Shown: positions 11,805 through 24,005, numbered from the stretch's first letter. The stretch: DNA of 64,000 nt from Annona cherimola (GCA_030490835.1 CM059972.1:12191764-12255763); one strand, 5' to 3'. A program made the numbers and translations. The notes: generated by a model from the letters alone, not told the origin.

Positions 11805-14350
11805 ACGTTTGTGGCGCCCCGAACCGAGGTGCCTAGAAGCCTTACTCCGGGATCATTTTGATTGGTAAACGTGACTCAGGATTGTTGCCCTGATCACACG
11901 GCAGGATTTTTTTTTTTCATCAATACATGGAAAATTCCCATCATTCATCCAATTTGAAATATATTTCACATAACACAGTTATGATCAAAAACTATTCCAT
12001 AAACATTTTTATTGGAATAAAAATATTCCCTTTTCATCTCAAAATTATCATTGTTGACTTTACATAAAGTTTACATAAACATCATTTATATCAAAAACTA
12101 CATAACACTTGGCATGCTGCCTTCATCATCATTTCCTGTCTGTTGTTGAAAAAGCATGGGTGAGTAATAATACTCAGTAAGCAAGCTATACATAATCTTT
12201 CAATCATTTTCATGCATTTCATAAAATGCAAATGCAATGCATATATAGCATTCATGACATTCCTTTGGATGCGACGCTAGCTAGGTGCCCATCCCATACA
12301 TGCTCCCATTTCAGGGAGGTCGCCGCCGGCCTGGGCCTATTAAGCGACTTGGCAATAGCGAGGGGGACATCCGATCCGCTTACTACCTCGACTAAGGCCT
12401 ATTCCTCGTGCACATGCTCATTCTCATCCACATGCCGGCATGATATTTGCAAATCATAAACAATTTCATAAAAAGCATTTAATAAACAATTTCACAAACT
12501 TCAGTTCATATAAAGCAGTTATAGGTATGGCCAACCTTAAATAAATTTCATAAAGCAATTCACAAACAATTTCAAGCATTTTGAAATTAATTTGCAAAAC
12601 ATATAACTTGCTTACCTTCTTAGGAGGTGTCTTCGACCTTCTCTTTTCCTTTTCCTATTCAAGGACAAAGGATATTTCATTTCCTCTATTTAAGGTGTAT
12701 GCTTTATAATATTTGGGCATTATTTCTTTACATAGATATTTTTGTCCATAAATTCTTCCAAAATTTCATACTTATATTCAAATATTAATTTTCAAAATTT
12801 CTCCAAAATCACACTGTTCGCTGTAGCAAAATCACTGTTCATCCGTGGTTACTGTTCACAGCGACGTGGTTACTGTTCATGGGTTTCAAAAATTAATATT
12901 TTTTCCAAAAATAAAAAATACCATGACATACCTTATGCCTAGTATATCATTGAAAATTTCTTATATTTTGAATTTATCATCATTTACTTGGCCAAAAAAA
13001 TCATTTTCTCCATATACTAAAAATCATCATAAATTCACTTAAGCATAATCCTTAATTCCAAAAATCATGAAATTAATATATCATTATTCTAACATCATAT
13101 TTATCATAATCATACCTCCCAAATCATCATTTATCAATTTTGGAGCATTATTTTCACATATCATATGCTATCTTGCCGAATACCCTATATTCGCTCCAAA
13201 TTTTTTATGTTTTGGCATAATTCCATTTAAACATTATATCTATACTTATTTTCTCATGCTTGGAGATTATCTAAGCATGGTTTTACCTTACTTAACATCC
13301 AAAAGAAATTTGGGTAGAAATTACTTACCGAAAGCGGAGATACGCCTTTTTTTCTCACACTTCCTCTCTCTAACTTTCTCCTTCTTTCTCTAAAGGGAAA
13401 AAACATGTTTGGGGGTGGAAATTCTTGAGGTTTTCAAGCTTGGAATGCTTCTGGTCGTTCTCACCTTGCCCCCTATTTATAGTTTTTGATTTTTTACAAA
13501 ATTAGATTTTACCCCCTTAGCTTGAGGTATTTAATTATAAAAATATATTTTTTTCTAATTTTAAAAAATGCCTTGAGCCAAGAGCAGCCACCCTAGGCCT
13601 GCTCCAGCCCACCCTATGCAGCCTTATCTTTTTCCTATTTTTATTATTTTTTATTTAATTAATTTTAAGCTAATTAAATCTAAACCCTTGATTTGTGATT
13701 TGGATGAATTTGGATCATTGATTAAAGTCAAGTGGCCATTTAATGCCCCTGCTCACGCCCCTGCCCTTTCTGCACTTCATTTAATTTTTTTATTTTTTAT
13801 TATTTACTTTTTATAAAAAGTCAAAAGTAGTATTTAATTAAAGTAATGCTACTTTTTGATTTTTCACTTGACGTTTCATCTTGACCTTTGTTTTGTGATT
13901 TTCATCACATCTTGATCCATTCTTTATGTCCATCATGAATTTTTAACCATCCATAAAAAATTTCATCGAATTCCGACGCCCGGATTGCAATTTATGAATT
14001 TTTTTCTATTTTTCCACGAAAATCCAAACTTGGATTAAAATATCCAAAAGAATTGTTATTTTGTCTTGTAGTGATTAAATCTCTATTTTGTCTTTTTGTG
14101 ATTAAGTTAATCCAAGTGATTAACTCTTAATCACGTGTCTTAGCCCGTAGTTACTATTCACGTACACTATTCATGTGCACTATTTACGGGGTTAAATTCC
14201 TAATCGCATTATTTCAATCTCCAATACACATATCCATCAATATAATTCATGAATTTTCATTTATTCATAAAATAATTACAATATTACAAATGTCGAAATG
14301 ACGCGTATACAGTCGAAACAACTCGTATACGGTCAGGGTTCCACAGCGTT
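11805..14350 (-). mobile_element. Solo LTR, opposite orientation, nested after integrase (element B)
   Basis: A 2,536-bp block (11810-14345) with termini TGTGGCGCC and GGTTCCACA (inverted TGTGG/CCACA ends). Flanks are acgtt (11805-11809) and gcgtt (14346-14350), a 5-bp target duplication with one mismatch. On the minus strand a TATA-like ACTATAAATAGGGGG lies near 13470, which sets the orientation. There is no coding sequence, primer site or partner LTR. Long LTRs of this kind occur in chromovirus-like gypsy elements, but the family is not assigned. Confidence 0.75.
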
Positions 14351-14881
14351 GCTCGCAAAACAGAACTTCAGCAACCCGGCAGACGCCCGAAACGCGACCA
14401 AAAGGGTCGGGAACTCTGAAGCAGGAGGCAAACAGATAGGAGACGAGCTGCAACTCATCCCAAACCAATTCTTAATCCATTCAAAGCAAAAATGCAAGTT
14501 TTAGTGAAAGATTCATGAAACCCACAAAGAGGAATGCAACTCAACGGCTCAACATCCAAGATCCGAATTCGCCGGGAAGTGCAGCGGTGCTGTTCACAGA
14601 AGACGATAGATTTCTTGAAGCTCATAAAGCTCAAATTCAAAACAAAGAGAAGAAGCATCAAGATATGGCCAAAGAAAAGCATTCCATTCCATTCCATTCA
14701 AAGGCATACAAAGATGCAATTACAAGCCAAAGGAGAAAGACCCCTCAAAGTACATGGCTTTCCCAAAAGAATCCCAAAAAAAAGGAAGGAGAAAACAATA
14801 ATGTAAGGGTTATACAATCCACTAACCCACTCCTCCAACATTCACAAAAAGAACCAAAAAGAGCTACACATAGCAAAGGCA

Positions 14882-16422
14882 CTAGCGCCTAGCATTTAGA
14901 AGACGGTTGAGATGCTCCAAGGTGGCTTCATGATGATCAAGCATTCCTCCCATAGTGGCCAAAGCGTTAGATTGATGCAAGCAAAAAGAAGTTAAAACAT
15001 CCAACTGAGAATGAAGGGCTTGCATATCCCGATAAATCCATCGGAACCCCATAAAGAGATCCGCAGTAGATACGACGCCATTTGCGGCAAGACCTCGAGG
15101 ACGCATGCCCGCAACAAGTTGGCTCATCCAAGAACGATAATCGCTAGTCGCCTCGGGCATCACGGTGGAAATGACTCCTAGTTCCAAGGTCGTGCGGCTT
15201 GAAGCCCACTCTTGCTTAAGGACGCCAACCGAAGATAGAAGATGAGGATCATAGCTAGAGTACCCAAGTGGAGAACCATAAACATAAGGAAGATCCTGTA
15301 ACATCCCAAATTGCCTCATGAAGCATTGGGGAAGATAGGATGAGCACCCGTATAAACCAAGCAAAGTCAAGCAACCAAAGTTCTTGGAGCAAAGAATAAG
15401 GTCGACTGCAAGCGATGGGGGCAACCATATGACGTCCACCTCGGTCAAATCTCTCAAGTGACTATCAATATCCGTGGGCAAAGGGGTTAACATGGCGGCA
15501 AGCAACGTTTTCACGAGACCGGAACCCTCCACCAAAGCCCGAGGCACGCCTATGAAAGCTCCCAAGTGCTCCAAAAGCCATACCTACAAAAGAAAGAACA
15601 TCTAGATGGTCATCCATGGACAGGAAAGGCAAAGGAAAGAGAGATCCGTGTTATACCTGCAAAACGGATAAGCAACCTTGGAAGGGAGTCTTCTTTAGGC
15701 GCCTTAAGGTTAATCCTTCATAGATATGTGCTAATACCAAAGAGACAAGATATTCATGCCGAATGACCATGGACACTACGGGTAGTCGTTCAGGCCTAAA
15801 GCCGACGACCGGACAAGGAATCAACACTTCAGTGAGAATAGCAAAGATCAAGGCATTCCTACAATGGACCCGTCTCAATCCGTCAGTCCGTCGGTTATAT
15901 GAAAAGAAAGAATAAAAAGACGTCTAATGGCCTATGCATGTCAAAGTTATCATAACTCAAGGCAATGGTAGAAGTCCACAAACCAAACAAGTCAAGCAAG
16001 ACCTCCCCCACATGTCCAATGGAGCAAGGCGCATACATAGCACTAGATAATGGAAGGCCCGTCAGTGCAGCAACTTCCTCCAAAGAAGGAGAAAATTTTA
16101 CACTCCCGAATCGGAAAACACATAAGTTGAGTACCCAGTGCTCCACGGCCATGGTCAAGAAATCAAAGTTCAACGGGACTTTAGCCAAATCCAACACATC
16201 CAGAAAGTTCAACTCCATCAGCCCCAACCTCTCCTCCTTACAAAGATCGGATATCCACTCTTGAAAAATTTCCCCCGTGCAAGGGCCGTGAAGAAGAGAA
16301 ACGGGAGAAGCAGTGGAGTTTTTTGAAGGCAGAAGGTCTTCCACAAACAGACCCTCGTTTGGCACGGTCGCACCTCCGTTAACAGGTGAAAAATCACCCC
16401 CATTATCAACAAGATCAGCCAT
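14882..16422 (-). pseudogene. Antisense plant-mobile-domain gene inside the Tat-type element
   Basis: On the minus strand an ATG at 16422 opens a 175-codon exon ending near 15895 that resembles the plant mobile domain (aminotransferase-like) family: LNFLDVLDLAKVPLNFDFLT then EEVAALTGLPLS. After a one-base shift in a T-rich tract near 15900 the same homology continues (VHCRNALIFAILTEVL, SLVLAHIYEGL) to 15657. A 73-nt intron with GT-AG ends (15656-15584, donor CAG/GTATAA, acceptor TTTTGTAG) then joins in phase to an exon running to a TAG at 14882-14884. The terminal exon ends in a leucine-rich helix. Additional antisense ORFs between integrase and the 3' LTR are known in Tat elements; their function is unclear. 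The shift may be a true lesion. Confidence 0.75.
15584..15656 (-). other. 73-nt intron of the antisense gene
   Basis: The donor CAG|GTATAA and the pyrimidine-rich acceptor TTCTTTTGTAG|GT are in the correct orientation only on the minus strand. Removing it joins LSVLQ to VWLLEHLG without changing phase and removes an in-frame stop. The length is near the lower end for plant introns. Confidence 0.75.
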
Positions 16423-18808
16423 GCAGTAAGGGGATTAAGGTAGAAATGGAAGCACCACAGAAATGAAAAATCAAGAAGCAAATGCGGAGCAAGCAACACA
16501 GCAGAAACAGCAGTGAATGCTGCCATAAAAATACTATTAAAGGGGCTTAAATATGAGGCAAAAACACTCACCAACCTGCTGAAATCGAAGCAAAGGAGGA
16601 TGGTTGCAGCCCTCTCCATGAAATGGGCAACAACGGAAATCCGAGGAAAAAGAGGAGGAGATCAAGCACAAGCTAACAAGAAGGATGGAAGACATTAATG
16701 GAAAACTCATATCATCACAGCAGCAAAACTCGGATCTGTGGGTGGCCTCCATGCTCAAGCCAACGAACGCTTAGCCGGTCCAACGGGAGAGAAGAAATTC
16801 CGGGAAGAAGACAAACAAGCAACAAGACAAATCACGGGTAATGCGCTGACAGCAACCCATTCAAAGGAATAAAGGCACGGAGATTTTGAGCAGCTGCAAA
16901 TCCGGGTCAAAGGATTGCATCTGTACCCGAGCAATCTGAAATTTCAGGGTACCATGAAAGAGAGGACGATCTGGAAGAAGTCAACGATCAAAAAGGAAAA
17001 TCCTTGAAAATGCGCTGCAGCAACCCATTTGCAGTGAAGGACAAGTAAGGGGAGGAAGACTTTGGCCTGCACAGACGAAAAATCGCGTGAAAACGGGAGA
17101 AAATGCGGAAGCACGCGCGGAATGGGTATTTCTATTCGCGGATCGTGAAGAATGCCGATAGACCTAAAAAGTTTTCAGGTCTATATATATATAAAAAATT
17201 TCTAGCACCCTTTGCAGAATTTTCAATGGCCAACAACCTACAATTGATCAAAGCATTACAAGGCACGTCAAGAAGAAGAATTTCACAAGATTCATATCCT
17301 GCAAAAGCAACAAATCATACAGACACATTCTCCAAAAAAATGAGCCGGTATTCACACGGCTTTATAGCCCAAAAAAATAGGCATCAAAGCATTCAAGTTT
17401 ACAAAGATACAATTTGGCCAAAATGGATAAAGAAAGGTCTTCGAGACATTCCGCCGGCGGCCCTAGCCCGAGCAAGAGCGTCGCCACCCGAAGCCTTGTG
17501 ACAACCGGCCAAGGAGGTTCCTACGGCCGAAACTCTAGCAGTTGAAGATGAAGTCTTCTTGCCTTCTCGTGTTGCATCATCGGGAATCTTGGTAGGGCAT
17601 GTTCACCGATCCGCCTGGCTTGTTAAGTTTGAGCCGTACTGCCCTATCCTGAGGACGTAGGCCTTACTCATTTCTAGAAGACATTTTGACAACTGCAATA
17701 TAAAAGGCGATGGGTCAACACAAGACAACAAGCAACATGACAAGCATCATGCCCTGAGCAAAATCATATAAGGTCAGTTTACACCACCATTTCAAGCTGG
17801 TAAAAACCAAAAACATAACAAAAAGAAGAGAGAAAACAAAAACAAACAAACAAAAAATCAAATCAAAAGATAAAAAAACAAAAACAAAAACAAAACAAAA
17901 AAAAACAAAACAAAAAGTGAAAAGAAAAGAAAACAAAAAAAAGAAAAAAAGAAAAAAAAGTGAAAAGAAAACAAAACAGCAAAAAAAAGGGAAAGAACCT
18001 TGCTGCAACCGAAAATGAAAAAATCAAAGAACAAGGGCGGCTTCACCGGCGGCGGCGGCAGCTAGAAAGGTAGAAGCAGCGGCCGGAATCGGAGAAGGAG
18101 GCGGCGACAGATGGCTAGAAGCGTTGAGGGCGACTCCATGCCCAAAATCTAACAGCCGGAGGTAGCTCAACCGTCACAGGAGGAAGAGAAGGAAAAGCTG
18201 ACAGCCGGAGGCAGCTCAACCGTCACCGGAGGAAGAGAAGAAGAAGCCGACACCAGCTAGCGCCGGGGAATACGAGCCGAAGGCGATAGCGACGATGGCG
18301 ACCGGGAACGGAGAACAGCAGCAGTAGCAGCCATGGCTCGGCACCAGGGAAGACGGACAGACGACACCTAACGGAGAAAATGAACAGTAGCCGACAGCAC
18401 CGGAAACGAGGCCGGAGACAAAGAAGAAGGAGGTAGCCGACTTCAACCAGCAGTAGCGACCGGACGAGAAGAGCGACGACGGCGGCGAGGAAAAAACGAG
18501 AAGAGAGACCAAAGGGAAATGGGGCCCACGGCTAACCCTAAGGGCCAGAAAAATTGCAAACGGCCCCAATGATTTTTGGAAATTGCAGAAAACCACCAAG
18601 CTCAAGAAAAATATGAAGCAGTCTAACCAAACAAAAGATTTTACAGAAAAGCCTGCAGAGATCTTTTGCAAAAGCCACCCTCAAGTCACATTTGCAGAAG
18701 AAACCTCCGCCAGTTTGCCAAAATGGCAAAATGGCCCAACGACCTGAAAAACTGTTTAGGTCTGCGGGGTGTCCGACACTTTGCCATTCACCGTCAAGAC
18801 GCCTCTGG
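16423..18808. other. Non-coding spacer between antisense gene and 3' LTR
   Basis: No convincing plus-strand gene. It contains an A-rich low-complexity tract (about 17818-17990, runs of AAAAC/AAAAG), a GC-rich purine stretch (18040-18500), two copies of a 49-bp unit starting at 18152 and 18201 (acagccggagg...), and two imperfect copies of the 'gacctaaaaa' palindrome. On the minus strand this is the upstream region of the antisense gene, and TATA-like sequence occurs near 17181-17195. Any promoter role is inference. Confidence 0.55.
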
Positions 18809-18822
18809 CAAAGAGGGGCAAC
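18809..18822 (+). other. Polypurine tract of the Tat-type element
   Basis: The purine-rich run caaagaggggcaac lies immediately before the 3' LTR start, where plus-strand DNA synthesis is primed in LTR retrotransposons. Confidence 0.7.
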
Positions 18823-19905
18823 TATTGACACCCCACCCTCGGGGCCCAAAGACGGATAAGTGGATGCAAGATTCAAGCTCAACCAAATTCAATGCAAAAG
18901 GGAGTTCAATCCAGCTAAGTGGGTCATTCCAAACTCAGCCCACAGGAGCGAAGCTCCACCAAGCCTCGAAGCAGGCTTTTCAACAAACTAGATTCGGCCC
19001 ACAAAGAGCGAAGCTCCTACAGGCCACCTCAACGGGCTCCACAAAACAGCCCACCAGATGCAACAAACGGGCTTAGCCAAGCTCTAGCCCACCAAGCTAA
19101 GCCTATGGACCAAGTCCAACCCTTCAAGAAGCTCAAGCCCATGGACTAAGTCCATGACCTCAAGTAGCCTAAAACCCATGATCTCATCTCAAGCCCAAGT
19201 CCATGAACCAAGTCCATGACCCCAAGTGGCCCAAAAGCCCACTCCTACACCTATAAAAGGAGGAGCACCCCCCCTCATTTGGACACTTGAAGAGAGGCAT
19301 CCCAAAGGGGAGGACGGGAGTCTGCAGCAACGCCCCGCATCCCGCTTTTCCGCTCTACTAGCTACGAGCTTCTCTTCCCATTTTCCCCTTTTCATCTCTC
19401 CATTTCTCTCAGATCTTCTTATTTTCCCCCTTTTACGCCGTGTAAACCGCCTCAGGTTGGCAGATTTCTCCATATTTGCTTCAACTCGAAGGCCGGAACC
19501 CATACTCTGTATTACTAATGTCTTATTTCTTCAAATAGAGACTGATCTCCCTTTAAAGATCAGTGGCGACTCTGTTTTTTTCTTTATTTTGTGTGTGCGT
19601 GTTTAAGTTAACGCCCCGGCAAGGCGAGTGCACGCGGGTCCGCGGATTCCAGCATAATTAGCTGTCGTTATGCTGCCGAATTTGTGACTCGACCCGTGTA
19701 CGGAAAGCCCCGTCTTAGCCGTTATGCTGCCGAAATCACGAGAAAATGCTCATACGCCAACTTTCCTAAAAGATATGAGGCTTAATGCATTTTACCTCAT
19801 GTGAATGCAGGAAATCTAAGCCCACGTTGCTTTCCAACACGATCCACTTTTCAAGGCCCGGAAAACTATTCCGAGCCCATTGTAGCGCTCCCGGCGGGTG
19901 CTACA
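18823..19905 (+). repeat. 3' LTR of the Tat-type element
   Basis: It matches 627-1726. It starts TATTGACACC (the second base differs from the canonical TG of the left copy) and ends GGGTGCTACA. It has an 18-bp extra repeat near 19195-19220 and a longer version of the region near 18955-19010 relative to the left LTR. It is followed directly by the target duplication ctatt. Confidence 0.93.
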
Positions 19906-19910
19906 CTATT

Positions 19911-22050
19911 TTTACTTTATGTTAACTTTACTTCTATCATATTTGTTCCATTCGTTATTTCTCAATCGCATTCTCATCATAGCAAACGTAGCTTTAGAAT
20001 GACTACATCTAGTCAATGCAACTAATTTCTTAAGAAAAGATTCATGCATGTAACATAATTTATGGCCCAAAGTTTGACACGTTAGATGAGGTGGAACTTT
20101 TAAACTCAAGTTTCCTTATTTTCTGGAGAATTATCATTAAGAGAAGTGCAAACAATATTGTTTTCGTAAAAACCATTCAACAAATTTCTTTCAAGTAGAC
20201 TTTATTCATCCAATGCATTAAAAAATAGGCAACTTTTGTGTTTAGGATTATGGTTTGATTAAGCTCCTATTCTATGTAACCGCATTCATTTTTACACTTT
20301 TGATGGTTGATGAAAATTTTACTTCATCCTTATATTCATTATAATTGATATTATTACAAAAATTCTTTCATTCGTCTAAGATCATTAAATGTAAGATCCA
20401 TCCATAAATATATAAAATTAATATAATAAAATAGTTTAATATTAAATATTAATTTTAAATTTATATTTTGAATATTTAAACCATCTAAAACATAATTTTT
20501 ATGTGGATTAATAATTTTATAAAGTATTATTATATTCTAATATGAATGTAAATATATCTAAGTATTTTTTTGTAATTTATACACACATATTTTTTGACAT
20601 CATAGCTGAATGAATAATGGTAAATATAATAAATAGAATATATTTTCTGTCAATCAGCAATATATTAAAAATGAAAGAAGTCATATAAAACCACTTCCCT
20701 AGTGTTTATAAATTAAAGGAGTGATTTTTTGTCCTTGCACTAGGTGCTTCCTTGACACTTTTCTAAAAAATAGTAAAAGGCATGCTTAAAGCTGAGTTTT
20801 AACGTCACTACTTAGATGACCAAGTTATTGATTTGAGTGTGTTTAAGGCTGTGTAGAGTGGGAGCTCCACAGTTCAAAGTTGGTAAAGGCCATTGCCTTG
20901 TTTACTCTTCCTCAATAGTTGCCCTCCATCAATTTCCATGGTTATCTAAGGGGGCAACATGAAAAAAAAAATCTTAGTTATACTAAGAGACCTATTTAAA
21001 TTTATCGAAACAAGACTGGGATAATTATATAAAGGCTATTCAAAAGCAATGCAAAGTGTATCCTTAATCAGTTGAGTATGGCCTGTTGAACCGGCATTTT
21101 ATATGCAGAAAGTGTAGAATTTTTTCACCAATTCAAAACGATGCAAAATGTATTCATTAAACCGAAATTTGTGTTAAAAATCCGTAAAAAGAGTAGGTCA
21201 GATGAACTCTAAATGGTGACTTTTTGCTTAAGTTATACAATAATAAACGTCAGACCAAACAGGCCCGTAGTGTAGCGTGTGGTGGCGTGGGCTTCTTCTT
21301 TTTTTTTTTTTTGACAGAGAAAATACATGAAACTTTACCATGAGAATAAACATGAACCTGTTCCACTGAATAAATGTATGGTACATAAGCGACCGTATTA
21401 TAATTAAATGAAAATTTAATTATAATCATACCACAGGTGTACCATCGAAAGGCATCTTGTAATTAAAGTAAAAGATATTTCTATCCTGCAGAAATTTTTT
21501 TTTTTTTTTTTCTGAATAACCTATCCTGCAGAGTTGCCTACATCGAAACATATGATTCCGCTACAATACAAGTTTTCACAAGCGACCATATCATAATACT
21601 AAATACAAGCATCTTTAATATTATTTGCAATCAAATACTACCTTGTTTTATAACATTAATTAAATGCAGATACCTTTAACATTATGCACCAGAATAATAA
21701 CCACTTCATATAGTATTATATGTAACGAAATTTATTTATACACGACAAATTTTTGCTACAGGTAATATTATTTTTAAATGCCTAATTTAATCATATCCAC
21801 AAATCCTTCTAAGTAGATAATTGGATAGCTTTTTTATAATAAGTGAACAGCATTGTTATTACGGTAATGATCAAAAAAATTTAAAAATTAAACATATTCC
21901 GAAAATGCCAAATTTCAAAAAAGAAGCGGATCGGAGCCCACATATTTAATAAAAAGAAAAAATAAAAAAATTTTGGACAGTCATGTGCGATCGCAGCGCA
22001 TTTTTATTTACACGGCCTTTTGCTGGTTACCAAATTAAGGAAGGAAATAT
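19911..22050. other. AT-rich spacer
   Basis: No gene is seen. Short poly-T/poly-A runs occur at 21297-21314 and 21488-21510. The segment at about 20400-20580 resembles AT-rich dispersed sequence elsewhere in the window. Nothing else can be supported. Confidence 0.5.
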
Positions 22051-22051
22051 T

Positions 22052-22240
22052 TCGGTCAAACGTACCATTTTTTAAATTCTTTGTAAACTGTTATTAAGTA
22101 TATACTATCCATAAATCAAGTTTTATCTTACGTTTAAAATCTAAAAAGATAGTTATCAAGCTTGTTTATCAATAGTATATACCTGACATGATAGTTTTAT
22201 AAAAAATTAAAAAAAAAAAATGGTATGTCTGGCCGGCCGG
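22052..22240. mobile_element. Small fold-back (MITE-like) element
   Basis: The left arm from about 22052 (tcaaacgtaccatttttt...) is matched in inverted orientation by the right arm ending near 22240 (...aaaaaatggtatgtctgg), with about 70-80 bp of imperfect pairing on each side, including tatatactat near both inner ends. No clear target duplication is seen, so the limits are approximate and the family is unknown. Confidence 0.5.
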
Positions 22241-22607
22241 TGGTAGAAGATCAGCCCTGTGTCTTAATGAGGAAGGCTAAAGCTGCGTAAAAGATTCTTA
22301 GACCAAAAACCTATACATGCAGACGCTTTTTTCCCATCCAGCTGCTGGCCGGGAAGGGCATTACAAAACAAAGCTTAAATGCCGAAAAAGAAGAAAAGAA
22401 TCCAAAAAATAATGTTTATGTTTGAAAACGTACTTTCCCGTTTCAAATAACTCACAAGTGCATGTAGATGTATGCAGCTTGCTTTCACAAGAAATAGGAA
22501 AAAAAGAAAAAGAAAAAGAATCATATATAACTGTTTTTTAAGTAACAACTTATTGCTTTTTATATTAAAAAGTAACCCGGTTGTATATGATATATATCGT
22601 CATGATT

Positions 22608-22805
22608 TCACGATCTGCTCTTGCCTATCCATTCACAAGCTCTCTTGCAAGACGACCGGCATTCTTCATCGTTCGAGCCTTGTATTTCCAAGCATTTTGG
22701 CATGCACCTTCTGGCGCAGCTGCCTCCCTCTGCAACGTCCACCACCGCGAAAACCACCACAAGGGCAATTAGGAGAAGAGCTGCAGCTACCTTCGAAGAA
22801 CCCAT
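22608..22805 (-). CDS. Small secreted six-cysteine peptide
   Basis: A 65-residue protein. Residues 1-27 form a signal peptide (MGSSKVAAALLLIALVVVFAVV...). The mature part has six cysteines spaced C-X3-C-X3-C-X10-C-X3-C-X3-C, which predicts two helices linked by disulfides. That spacing resembles the Ole e 6 type of pollen peptide and some thionin-like plant peptides; the match is by pattern only. No intron is needed. The start ATG is well placed after a purine-rich leader. It is the only intact member of a local family whose other members are broken at 24130 and about 35217. It is likely extracellular; the role is unknown. Confidence 0.75.
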   Translation of the reverse strand: MGSSKVAAALLLIALVVVFAVVDVAEGGSCARRCMPKCLEIQGSNDEECRSSCKRACEWIGKSRS

Positions 22806-22959
22806 GTCTCCTTCCTCTCATTCTGTGCCGTGCCTGGCGGATAGCTACCCATTAATAAGGTTGCTAGCGCACCGAATATTATGGGGATGAATGGCTGTTT
22901 TTGCTCGGGAGCCCGGCATCTATATGTACATCTAGTCCTACGTCGGCCTTATTTTCATT

Positions 22960-24005
22960 ATTTTGTTGCATCTAATTTATACATTTTATCTAATACTATT
23001 TATCTTACTTAAATACTAAAAATCATATCAATCATAACTTTCGTCATTTTCAAAATTAAAATTCAATTAAGAATGATTCTATATCCATTATATATATATA
23101 TATGATTACGACTTCTACGCATCCCATCTTACCAATTTGCTTTGGTAGGATTTGTCTAGTTTGGACTTTTTCTTGATGATTGTGTTAAATTCTATCAATT
23201 CATTATATTTAGCACTAGATTATATCCAAATACCAAAATTCATATCAATAGGAATTATGTGTGGACATATATTTTTAAAATGTATATAAATATGTGCAAT
23301 TTTAAAAAATTACTTACATCAACACCCTAAAATTATCAAATGTTATGAAATCATATAAAATCATAATCTAAGTACGATAAATATTCTAGATGCTTAATCA
23401 TTCTTAAGTAATTTTTAATTTAAAAAACGATGCAAATTATTAATTGATATAATTTTTGATATCTAAGTAAAAATAACAGGGATCTCTCTCTATACATATT
23501 TATTTCAATGGAATTCAGTTGGAACAAGGATATATCAGGAATTAGTCAATCACTAATTTGAACATGTGAAATTTCTTTAATCACTTTCGTTTACTACCGG
23601 AATTAATTAAAGAGCGTTATTTATGGACTCAAAATTAATAAATCGTAAACAAGGAAAAGGTGAGTTGAAAGTTGAAACGATAACTATAAAATAAACGGTT
23701 TGCGTAACATATGTATTATTCTAGAATCTTCTACTTGCTAATGAGAACATAAAAATATTCCTGACTATAACAATTTTTAATTACTTAATTCGCGATCACC
23801 CATGTTTATTTCTAAAAGTTACGAACTTATGACGAGGGCAGATGGACAAGATTTCACATAACCAAGAGAACATAATCTATTCTTCTGCCAACGACTTTCT
23901 CAATCTCCACACAACATTCCTCGGAATTGCAAGTTCCAGGTAGAGATATTCATTTGCCCACTTTCTCTCGCTGCCTCCAGAACAAAACAACCCAAGTGAA
24001 AGCAT
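22960..24005. other. AT-rich spacer
   Basis: No gene is seen. It holds a short TA run near 23088-23103 and otherwise AT-rich sequence. From about 23990 it grades into the conserved upstream region of the broken cysteine-rich gene. Confidence 0.5.

Larger units (their letters stand above)
622..19910 (+). mobile_element. Ty3/gypsy Tat-type LTR retrotransposon, nested and degraded
   Basis: Two long direct repeats (627-1726 and 18823-19905) flank gag, protease, RT, RNase H, a second RNase H and integrase on the plus strand. A perfect 5-bp target duplication, ctatt, lies at 622-626 and 19906-19910. A tRNA-like primer site follows the left LTR and a purine-rich tract precedes the right one. Domain order (RT before integrase), the extra archaeal-type RNase H, the long spacer after integrase and an antisense plant-mobile-domain gene all fit the Tat lineage. 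The element is inactive: it carries in-frame stops, two indel frameshifts, an internal tandem duplication and two solo LTRs. By-eye LTR divergence is roughly 4-5% outside indels, so the insertion is not recent. Confidence 0.93.

Noticed and set aside
14515..14892. 125-codon plus-strand frame (MKPTKRNATQRLNI...)
   Set aside because: Lysine-rich, low complexity, with no domain. It lies in the 3' flank of the antisense gene and is most simply non-coding spacer.
17103..17501. 132-codon plus-strand frame after the antisense gene
   Set aside because: No recognisable domain, and it runs across one of the palindromes and a TA-rich tract. Not supported as a gene.
17715..18046. Phenylalanine/leucine-rich minus-strand frames resembling membrane segments
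   Set aside because: They are translations of the A-rich low-complexity tract (poly-pyrimidine on the minus strand), not real membrane proteins.
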